64,000 nt of DNA from Opitutia bacterium. Lineage in GTDB: Bacteria; Verrucomicrobiota; Verrucomicrobiia; Opitutales; Opitutaceae. The notes under the pieces are model-generated. The model worked only from the letters and a program-made list of their open reading frames with translations, made no database searches and was not told the origin of the DNA. The translations under genes were made by a program, and so were the position numbers. Where the stretch lies: contig CANJIU010000001.1 in assembly GCA_947474365.1 (NCBI GenBank), positions 122,262 to 186,261 of the forward strand. The letters are read 5' to 3'. Shown here piece after piece: positions 18,251 to 26,400 of this stretch (positions are counted from its first letter, which is position 1; each line of letters starts with the position of its first letter).

Positions 18251-19444
18251 ATGCTCGATTTCCTCCAAAACATTCGGGAGCGGACGAAGCCGGTCGCGCT
18301 CCGACCCGAGGCCGATGCGAGCCGGACCTTCGACGACGTGCTGCGCGCAGCCGTTGCCGAGGGCGCGAGCGACGTGCACTGCGAACCGAAGGAAACGGGC
18401 CTGCTGTTGCGCTTCCGCATCGACGGCGAAATGCGCGAGCACCGGTTACTCCCGGTCGCGGAACGCGACGCTCTCATCGCGCGCGGTAAAATTTTCGGCG
18501 GGATGGACATCACCGAAAGACGATTGCCGCAGGATGGCCGCGCCACGCTGCATGAAAACGGCCGGCGGTGGAATCTCCGCCTGAGCACCCTGCCGACCGT
18601 GTATGGCGAGTGCCTGGTCGTGCGCATCCTCGACCAGACCATGCCGGCGCAGTCGTTCGAGGAACTCGGGCTGGCCTCGCCGCAGGCCGCTGCGCTCCAT
18701 CGCGCGCTCACCGGCCCGGCCGGACTGATCTTTCTCACCGGGCCGACGGGCTCCGGCAAGACGACGACGCTGCACTCCGCGCTCCACGCGCTCGACCATC
18801 GCGGACGGACGATCCACACGCTGGAAGATCCCGTCGAATATGAATTCGCCGGGATTCGACAGACGGAGATTCGGGAAAAGATCGGACTGACCTTCGCGAG
18901 CGCTCTCCGCGCCCTGTTGCGGCAGAACCCCGACATTTTGCTCGTGGGCGAGACGCGCGATGCCGAGACCGCGCAACTTGCGGTGCGCGCGGCGCTCACC
19001 GGGCACCTGGTGCTTTCGACGCTGCATACCAATGATGCCCTCGCGGCGATTCCACGGCTGCGCGATCTCGGCGTGGAGAGTTTCTTATTGGCGTCCGCCC
19101 TCCGCCTCGTCGCGGCGCAACGACTGGTCCGGCGCTTATGCGATACGTGCAAGGCACCGCATCCCGAAAGCGCCCGGCTCGCGGAGCAACACGCGATTCC
19201 GGCGGCCACTTTTTTTCGCGCCACCGGCTGCCCGGTGTGCCGCGACCGCGGGTATCGTGGCCGGATCGCCATCCATGAGGTGGTGCCCGCCGAGAAGTTT
19301 TTGCCGCTGATCGCGGCGCACGCGCCGCTCGCCGATCTCGCGGCACTGCGCGACCGCGAACGGCTTCCGACGCTCTGGCACCGCGGGCTCCTCGCGGCGG
19401 CGCGTGGGCACACGACGCTCGAGGAAGTCGCCCGCGTGCTCTGA
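18251..19444 (+). CDS. GspE/PilB-family assembly ATPase
   Basis: 397 residues, 2 bp after the secretin. Walker A GPTGSGKTT at about 164-172, the Asp box and Walker B region (LVGETRDAETAQLAVRAAL) at about 228-246, and the His box (LSTLHTNDA) follow in order. A four-cysteine zinc motif, CDTC at about 297 and CPVC at about 329, marks the GspE/PilB branch rather than PilT. The N-terminal N1E domain is short, so the protein is smaller than a classical GspE (about 500). It powers pilin polymerisation. No VirB11 is present in this operon; GspE and VirB11 are related, so it may serve both machines. Confidence 0.93.
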   Translation: MLDFLQNIRERTKPVALRPEADASRTFDDVLRAAVAEGASDVHCEPKETGLLLRFRIDGEMREHRLLPVAERDALIARGKIFGGMDITERRLPQDGRATLHENGRRWNLRLSTLPTVYGECLVVRILDQTMPAQSFEELGLASPQAAALHRALTGPAGLIFLTGPTGSGKTTTLHSALHALDHRGRTIHTLEDPVEYEFAGIRQTEIREKIGLTFASALRALLRQNPDILLVGETRDAETAQLAVRAALTGHLVLSTLHTNDALAAIPRLRDLGVESFLLASALRLVAAQRLVRRLCDTCKAPHPESARLAEQHAIPAATFFRATGCPVCRDRGYRGRIAIHEVVPAEKFLPLIAAHAPLADLAALRDRERLPTLWHRGLLAAARGHTTLEEVARVL

Positions 19445-19487
19445 TTTTTTGTTCAGGATTCGTTCAGAAAAACCAACTCAGAAAACC

Positions 19488-20243
19488 ATGAAGAATAACC
19501 AAAAGAAATCCGTCCGCTCGCAGGGTTACTCCCTGCTCGAACTCGTTCTCGTCCTTGCCGTCGTTTCCGTCCTCGTCGGGCTCCTTCTGCCAAAAGGCTT
19601 CGACGCCCTCCGCAACGCGCGCATCCAGCAGGTCCAGAAAACCGTCGATACGCTCAAGACCGCGCTGACCGACTATCTCTCGATGGCCGGGGGCAACGGC
19701 AGCCTTCCGCGCACGGAGGGCACGGGCATTCCCACGTCCGGCGCGTCGCTCACCGGCGCGACCGATGCCGCCAAAGGGAACGCCGCCAGGCTCGACACGG
19801 TGCTCCTCGCCACCGGGAAGATCGAGCGACCGCTCTCCGTGCGCATGGGCACGCAGTCGTTCACGTCCACGGGCACCGGCAATGATGTCACGTGGAGCCA
19901 GGCTTCGCTCGGATTCGTGATGACGCCTGACGCCGCGCCCCAGCGCAACTGGTCAACCGTCACGCGCGCCGAAGCGCGCACCGCCAATCCCGCGCTGGCG
20001 CCCTCGGCCGCCCTGGGCGCGAACTTCCGGCTCGATGGCACGACCAACATCAATGCGAACTACGTGGTCGCATATCTGGTCATTCCCGCTTGTCCCGCCA
20101 AGGACGCGTATGAGCTGGCGCTCGCGATGAACGGGGCGCAGCTCGCGCCGGTGGAAGGCGCCGCTTCCGACACCGGGGTCGTCGCCTATGCCGCTCCCGT
20201 CAACGGAGTCACCGATGTCTATGTTTACCTCACCTCGATTTAA
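19488..20243 (+). CDS. Prepilin (major pilin candidate)
   Basis: 251 residues. The leader MKNNQKKSVRSQG ends in Gly13 with mature Tyr1 and Glu5 (G^YSLLE), then the helix LVLVLAVVSVLVGLLLP. The mature protein has a Gly/Ser/Thr-rich C-terminal globular domain, similar to PilS/PilV-like pilins. A 43-bp gap before it, the largest in this half of the operon, could hold a ribosome-binding or processing site. It overlaps the next gene by 29 bp in another frame. Which of the two prepilins is the major subunit cannot be told from sequence; this one has the more standard leader. Confidence 0.88.
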   Translation: MKNNQKKSVRSQGYSLLELVLVLAVVSVLVGLLLPKGFDALRNARIQQVQKTVDTLKTALTDYLSMAGGNGSLPRTEGTGIPTSGASLTGATDAAKGNAARLDTVLLATGKIERPLSVRMGTQSFTSTGTGNDVTWSQASLGFVMTPDAAPQRNWSTVTRAEARTANPALAPSAALGANFRLDGTTNINANYVVAYLVIPACPAKDAYELALAMNGAQLAPVEGAASDTGVVAYAAPVNGVTDVYVYLTSI

Positions 20244-21465
20244 GCGGCTTACCGCGTTGCTCTGGGGCGACCGCTGGTGGATCGAGGGACGGACCGAACC
20301 GGTGCCGTTCGGCGATCTCCATCTCGCCGCCGGGGTGTTGCTCGCGCAATTCGAGGGCGACGAGAAGCCCGCCCAGCTCCGGCTGATTTTTCAGCCGGCT
20401 TCGCTGGCCGCGGTCAGCGTCGCCTGCCCGAAAACCAACCGCGAAACGCTGCGGCAGGCGTTGAGCGAGCAGTTTCCGACGCTCGACGACGCACGTCTCG
20501 CGTGGGGCCACGAACCGATTCTCGGCGTCAACGCGCCCTTCGCCACCGTGCTCTATCACGAGACCCAGGCGGGGCTATTTCTCCCACTGGTGGCAGATTT
20601 GTATGCGGGTGGAATCGCCGTTGAGTCGGCGTGGCCACTCGCGACGGCGCTCAACTTCGTGCCGGAAGACTTGCCGGACAGCGGCGCGATGATCGTCGTC
20701 GCCGCGGCGGAAAATCAGACGCTGGTTTACCGGCACACGGCCGACGGTCGGCGCGAAGTCGAGGCCGCCACGGGTGCCGATGCCTCCGCTTGCGCCTTGC
20801 GCGGGCTCCGCGCGGCGCTCGCGCGGACCGACACCGCCGTCTATCTGGTCGGTTGCGAAACGGCGGGTGAGCGGCTGGCCGCGCAACTGCCGACGCCCGA
20901 TGTGCCACGCGTGCGGCTCGTCCCCTGGAGCCGGCTGGCCGGCGCGATCGCTCCACTCGCGGTGACGCACCCGGCGCAATTGCTGCCGACCGAGTCGCGC
21001 TGGAGCGCGCGCCGCGCCCTGCGCGTCGCGGCCGGAGTCGCGGCGACGGCGGCGGTCGGCCTATTGGCCGATACCGTCCGGGCGGAATGGGAGCAACGGG
21101 CGGCGGTCGCGGCCGATCTTCGCGCCGCCTCGGGGCTGCGCGCGGAAATCGCCTCGCGGCGTGATGACGCCAGGGAACTGGCGGCGCTCCGCACCGCGGT
21201 CGAAGCGGGCGAGCCGGCCAGCGCCGTCTTCGCGCCGTGGTTGCGCGCGATGGCTGCCAAGCTGCCGCGCGAAGTGGCTCTGACGCGAGTGACGGCCACG
21301 CGCACCGGCGTGGCCGTCACCGGGGGAATCACCGGAACCCTCTCCGAAGGCGGGTGGCGCGAGTGGACGGCGGCCGTTGCCGCGGCCGGCACCGCGTGGC
21401 GGTTCCCGGAGCGACCGCCGCTCCCGGCTGCGACCTTTCAACTGACCGCGACCGCCCGGCGATGA
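20215..21465 (+). CDS. GspL/PilM-N-like inner-membrane assembly protein
   Basis: 416 residues. The first 250 or so form a cytoplasmic domain of the actin-like type used by GspL and PilM (SAMIVV-like strand GAMIVVAAAENQTLVYRH at about 160-180). A membrane helix lies at about 265-283 (LRVAAGVAATAAVGLLAD), then a coiled-coil (about 285-330) and a small periplasmic domain. This is a PilM-PilN fusion layout, as in GspL. It has alternative ATG starts at 20215 and 20221; both overlap the prepilin gene. It bridges the ATPase and the periplasmic parts. Confidence 0.65.
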   Translation: MSMFTSPRFKRLTALLWGDRWWIEGRTEPVPFGDLHLAAGVLLAQFEGDEKPAQLRLIFQPASLAAVSVACPKTNRETLRQALSEQFPTLDDARLAWGHEPILGVNAPFATVLYHETQAGLFLPLVADLYAGGIAVESAWPLATALNFVPEDLPDSGAMIVVAAAENQTLVYRHTADGRREVEAATGADASACALRGLRAALARTDTAVYLVGCETAGERLAAQLPTPDVPRVRLVPWSRLAGAIAPLAVTHPAQLLPTESRWSARRALRVAAGVAATAAVGLLADTVRAEWEQRAAVAADLRAASGLRAEIASRRDDARELAALRTAVEAGEPASAVFAPWLRAMAAKLPREVALTRVTATRTGVAVTGGITGTLSEGGWREWTAAVAAAGTAWRFPERPPLPAATFQLTATARR

Positions 21466-22163
21466 AATCGTCCTCCTTGAAAATTCCCGTGCAAACGTGG
21501 CTGATTGCGGTCGCGGCTTTCCTCCTCTTCGCCAGCGCACTCGTCGTGCGCTGGCGACACGGACGCAGTTCGGCCGCGGTGCGGCCGGCGGCTCCGGCGC
21601 TGCGCGCCGAGCTGGCCGCGCTGTCCGCGCCGGACGTCGCGGACTTGGTGCGCTGGCGCAAGCGGCACGCGGAACTGGTGGCACAACGTTGGACGGAGCC
21701 GGCCCGGAACGCGTTGGAAAGCCGGCTTGGCGCGCGCTGGCGCTGGCTCCCCGTCGCGGGCGATGCGGGCACTCACTCGTATGTGTTGCACGCCGCTGCG
21801 CCCGAGGCGCTGCCATGGTCGGCCGTCGTTTCCGCCGTCGCCAGCCTCGAATCGTCGCCGGGGGCCGTGGTGGAGGGCATCACTATAGCCACCTCGGGCA
21901 CGCGCACCGTGCGCCAGTTCTCCGGCGTGGAAATCCACGTGCGCTTCCAATGGGCGGAAGCCGGCACGGGGCACACCTTCCCGCCGGAATCCGTCCGGCG
22001 GGACCGTGTTCTCCCCGGGCCGGATTTGCCGGGACGCGGCGCGGGACGCCGGGCCCGAGCCGCTCCGCTTCGCCACACGTCCGCCTCCGCCCAGCCTCCG
22101 GCTCCCGCGCGGCCTCCGCTGCGCTCTCGTCCCGACCACCCGCGCCGCTCCCGGTCGCGTTAA
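21462..22163 (+). CDS. GspM/PilO-like inner-membrane protein
   Basis: 233 residues. A single N-terminal membrane helix (VQTWLIAVAAFLLFASALVV, about 10-29), a helical region (about 40-85), then a compact alpha-beta domain (about 100-165), the outline of GspM/PilO, which pairs with GspL/PilN. The last 50 residues are Arg- and Pro-rich and look disordered; this tail is unlike the family and could come from a shifted frame near the end. ATGA overlap with the preceding gene. It ends the collinear secretion and pilus operon. Confidence 0.6.
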   Translation: MKSSSLKIPVQTWLIAVAAFLLFASALVVRWRHGRSSAAVRPAAPALRAELAALSAPDVADLVRWRKRHAELVAQRWTEPARNALESRLGARWRWLPVAGDAGTHSYVLHAAAPEALPWSAVVSAVASLESSPGAVVEGITIATSGTRTVRQFSGVEIHVRFQWAEAGTGHTFPPESVRRDRVLPGPDLPGRGAGRRARAAPLRHTSASAQPPAPARPPLRSRPDHPRRSRSR

Positions 22164-22186
22164 ATTTTGTCTCAACCTCAACCACC

Positions 22187-22417
22187 ATGATCACGCTCAC
22201 ATTGCAGATTCCCGAAGAAACCGCGGCCGTATTCTACGACGCCGCCGAAGAGATCAATCGCGACCTCGACAACCCACAGCCGAAAATCGACGCCAAGACC
22301 CTCATGGCGTTTGCCCTCGCCCGGCACGATCCGCGCGAACTCAGCGCGCAGTTCGATTTGGCCCTGCGCATCGTCACGGGCCAGGCGGAGGAACCGCTGA
22401 ATCCCGTTCTGAAATAG
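22187..22417 (+). CDS. Small hypothetical protein
   Basis: 76 residues beginning MITLTLQIPEETAAVFYDAA, a short amphipathic protein with a beta-strand and helix opening that recalls small nucleic-acid-binding or RHH-like proteins of mobile elements. I do not recognise the family. It lies 23 bp after the pilus operon in the same direction. Codon use matches the neighbours. Confidence 0.55.
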   Translation: MITLTLQIPEETAAVFYDAAEEINRDLDNPQPKIDAKTLMAFALARHDPRELSAQFDLALRIVTGQAEEPLNPVLK

Positions 22418-22503
22418 ATTTTGGCGGAGATTTCTTCCGCCCGGTGTTCACGCCGGCCCGCACCGTTTTTTGGGCCGCATCCATCCGCTAATCCACCATC
22501 ATC

Positions 22504-23112
22504 ATGCCCAGTCTGAAACCCAGAAAACCGCAGCCCCCGGCCGCGGAACCATCCGCGCCCTCCGAGGGTCGCGTCGAAGAACAGTCCATGTCCGCCGGCC
22601 AAAACAGCACCGCAGCCGGCGCCGAGCCCGAAACCCACGTCGATGAGGAGATGCAGTTCCGCACGAATCCCGAGGTTGAGAAAAAGATCGCCGACTACAA
22701 GGAGGCGCACCCGCGCGAGGTGGAGTATTTCACGAAGCTCGTGAACCAGCACCCGGAGCGCGCGGTCAACTACCACCTGCTGCAAAAACAGCGCCAGCAT
22801 GAGATCGATACCAAGGCCGCGATGCGCCAGATGCCGCAGGCTCAGGCGATCTACGACAAGATGACGCCTGAATCCCGCGAGCGGGTGACGGAGCGGTTGG
22901 CGGAGGTTAACAAATACAACCACACGAAGCGCTTCGTCGCCGCGGTGTTCGGCGAATTGAACCGGAAGTCGATGGCGGAAAACCGCCGGATGATGACCGC
23001 GCCGATCACCAAGGTCGACCTCGCCGGGGCGAAAGCCGGTGCGGGCGCACCTGCGCCGGGCTCGGAACCTCCGGCTCCGCGTGCGGCCCCGGCCGGGATG
23101 TCGGTGGGCTAG
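22504..23112 (+). CDS. Hypothetical protein with charged coiled-coil core
   Basis: 202 residues. The ends are Pro/Ala-rich and probably disordered (1-45 and 165-202). The core, about 50-150, is charged and helical (EVEKKIADYKEAHPREVEYF; HEIDTKAAMRQMPQAQAIYD). I do not recognise the family. It precedes the large methyltransferase-helicase gene, as uncharacterised small genes often do in conjugative elements, and may be a partner. Confidence 0.65.
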   Translation: MPSLKPRKPQPPAAEPSAPSEGRVEEQSMSAGQNSTAAGAEPETHVDEEMQFRTNPEVEKKIADYKEAHPREVEYFTKLVNQHPERAVNYHLLQKQRQHEIDTKAAMRQMPQAQAIYDKMTPESRERVTERLAEVNKYNHTKRFVAAVFGELNRKSMAENRRMMTAPITKVDLAGAKAGAGAPAPGSEPPAPRAAPAGMSVG

Positions 23113-23115
23113 CCC

Positions 23116-23385
23116 GTGTCCGTCCATCCCACGATTCGGAAGGCCGTGCTGGATCACCTGGACAAGGGGGCCTTTGAGCTGCGTGTGGCGACGAACTTTG
23201 ATGCGATCAAAGCGACGCCCGCCTACGAAAGCTTGAAGGCCGCCTTGGCTCAGGTGGAGTTCGCCCGTGCCTGGGTGCGCGAGAGCCTCGGCGTGGAGGT
23301 GTCACCGCCCAAGTCCAGCTTGCCGCCGATGGGCGAAGGACTGCCGCTCACGCGCAAGGAGCGGATGGGGTATCGCTGGCCCTGA
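23116..23385 (+). CDS. Small hypothetical protein (GTG start)
   Basis: 89 residues from GTG at 23116, 3 bp after the previous stop. It is mostly helical (LDHLDKGAFELRVATNFDAI) and has a short basic C-terminus (RKERMGYRWP). Tight spacing to the gene before it and to the helicase gene after it (38 bp) suggests a shared transcript. Family not recognised. Confidence 0.6.
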   Translation: MSVHPTIRKAVLDHLDKGAFELRVATNFDAIKATPAYESLKAALAQVEFARAWVRESLGVEVSPPKSSLPPMGEGLPLTRKERMGYRWP

Positions 23386-23423
23386 CCCGTCGGAGGGATT
23401 TCGACATTGAAAGCAAGGGGCCG

Positions 23424-26400
23424 ATGGCGCAGAAGAAATCCAGTGACCCCCGGCAGCTCGATCTGTTCGGTCTGACCCTCGATGACCACGCTCCTCGGAT
23501 ACGCCCATCTGGCGAAAGCCCACTGGCAGGAACACTGCCCGCGGATGTATCGCGAACTGGAGGCGACGGGCCAATTGGAGCCGGCGCTGGCGGAGGCGGA
23601 GGAGCGAACGCTGAACGAAATGGAAACCCTCCAGCAGGAGCTACGGATGAATGGGTCCAGTTCGGTCCAGGCGCACCAGCAGGCGTGGGAACTGCTCCGG
23701 GAGAAATACCTGCTGCTGCCGCCGGAAGCGGCGGACTAGCCGCCGCGCGAAATCGAAACAACTACCGGCTTTCCGACGCGGACGAGTTGGGCAAGGGCGG
23801 ACCGAAGCAGAAATTCCGGCAGAATGTCGCGGCAATTGTCGCGCTGAGAAAGATCGAAGCGGAGGGTCGGAGCGCCACCGATGACGAGAAGGCGATCCTG
23901 GCGAAATACACCGGCTGGGGTGGATTGCCGCAGGTGTTCGCCACGCCGAAGGAGGCCCCCAAGTGGCAGGCCGAGCAGGCGGAGTTGAAGGAACTGCTGT
24001 CCCACGACGACTACACCTCGGCGCAGGCCACGGTCCTCAACGCTCACTACACCTCGCCCACCGTGGTTCGCGCGATGTATGCGGCCGTCACCCGGCTTGG
24101 GTTCGCGCACGGGCGAGTGCTCGAACCGGCGTGCGGACTGGGGCATTTTTTTGGGCTCATGCCGGAGGCCATGGCCGCGAAATCCCATCTCACCGGCATC
24201 GAGGTCGATGGTGTGACTGCGCGTTTGGCGCAGGCGCTCTATCCGGATGCGGACATTCGGATCAAGCCGTTCGAGAAGGCGGTGCTGGCCACGAACTCGT
24301 TTGATGTGGCGATTTCCAATGTGCCCTTCGGCGACTACGCGCCGTTCGATTCACGGCTCAATCCGCGGAAGTTTCTGATCCACGACTATTTTCTCGTGGC
24401 GGCCGCCGAGGTCGTCCGGCCGGGCGGATTGATCGCGTTCATCACGTCGCGCGGCACGCTCGACAAACAGTATCCGAACCTGCGCGAGGCCGTGGCCCAG
24501 AAGTGCGACTTGGTTGGTGCGATCCGCTTGCCGCACACCGCGTTCAAGCAGATCGCCAACACCGAAGTGACGACCGATATTCTGTTTCTGCGGAAACGGG
24601 CACCGGGCGAAAAGAAAGCCGGCGTGGCGTGGCGGGAAAGCAAACCGTTCGGAGAAAAAGCGATTTTCCTGAACGAGTATTTTCATGAAAAACCCGAGAT
24701 GATGCTCGGTCGGCTCGAACGCGCGGAGCATGGTCTGTATGGTCGCGACGAGGTGCGGCTGGCCGATGACGGCCAGGATCTCTCGGCGGCCCTCGCGACC
24801 GCCGTCGCGGCGTTGCCGATGGGCGTCTATCAGCCGTTGTCCGAGAGCGCGCAGCGGGCGGTGCGACAGTCGATCCCTGCTCCGCCGGGGGTGAAGCCCA
24901 ACGCGTATGTGCTCACCGCCGAGGGCGGCGGCACGATCGCGCGGCGCGAAGGCGACGAACTGCGGCTGCTCACGGAACTGCCGGTGTCGCTGGCGCAGCG
25001 TCTGCGCCGTTTGATCAACGTCCGTGACGCGGCGCGGGAATGTCTCCGCACGCAGGTGGAGGACCGAAGTGACACGGAGATCGAGGGCGCGCGGTTCCGG
25101 CTCAACCAGGACTACGACTACTTCGCGGGGAAGTTCGGTCCCGTGTCGAGTCCGGCCAACGTGCGGGCGTTTGCGGGTGACCCGGATGCGCCGCTGCTGC
25201 TCTCACTGGAGATCTACGACCAGGAGCGGGACACCGCGGTGAAAACGGCGATTTTTCGGGAGCGCACGATTCAGCGACGGCAGCCGGTGCAGCACGCCAC
25301 CGGAGCCAAGGAAGCCTTGGTGGTCACGTTGAGCGAACGGGGTCGCGTCGATCTCGACCACATCGCCCAACTGCTCGGCCGGCCGGCGGAGGAATTTCTG
25401 CCGGAATTGACGGGCGTGTTGTTTCGGAACCCGACGACGCAGGCGTGGGAAACGGACGACGAATACCTGTCGGGCAACGTGCGTGAAAAACTCGCCGTCG
25501 CCGAAGCGGCAGCAATCGCCGATCCGCGCTATGCCATCAACGCGGAGGCGTTGCGCGAGGTGCAGCCCACTGACCTGAAGGCGTCGGAGATCGACGCGCG
25601 GCTCGGCAGCGCATGGATTCCGGCGGAGGATATCGCTGATTTCGCGCGTGAGGTTCTTCGGGCGCCGAGAGCGGGCGATGCACAAGTGAGCCACGCCGCC
25701 GAACTGGCGTTCTGGACGGTCGAGGTGAGCCACGAGGTCAAGATAAGCGTCGCCAATCGCAATGAATGGGGGACGGAGCGGGTGCCGGCGCACGAGCTGA
25801 TCGAGCAGGCCCTTAATCTACGCACGCCGACCGTGTTCGACTACGACGACAAGGGCGGTGCGCAAATCAACGCGACCGCCACGGAGGGGGCGCGGGAGAA
25901 GCAGCAAAAATTGCGTGACCGTTTCACGGAATGGCTTTGGCAGAGCGACGGCCGGCGGGAGCGGCTGGTCGCGTTCTACAACCGCGAATTCAACAACGTG
26001 CGGCTCCGGGCGTTCAACGGCGACCATTTGCAGCTTCCCGGAGCGAGCCCGGCAATTGTGCTGCGCCCCCATCAGAAGGCCGGCGTGTGGCGCATTCTGC
26101 AAACGCCCAATACGCTTTTGGCCCATACGGTTGGCGGAGGAAAAACGTTCGCCATGGCCGCGGCGGCGATGGAATTGAAACGCCTCGGACTCGCACGAAA
26201 GCCCATGTTCGTGGTCCCGAATCACATGTTGGGGCAATTCTCGTCGGAACTGCTTTTACTGTATCCCAGTGCGAACGTGCTCGCGGCAGGTAAGGACGAT
26301 TTCGCGAGCGCCGGCCGGCGCGAATTGATGAGTCGCATCGCCACCAACAATTGGGATGCCGTGATTGTGACCCATTCCGGTTTTGAGCGACTGCCGATTT

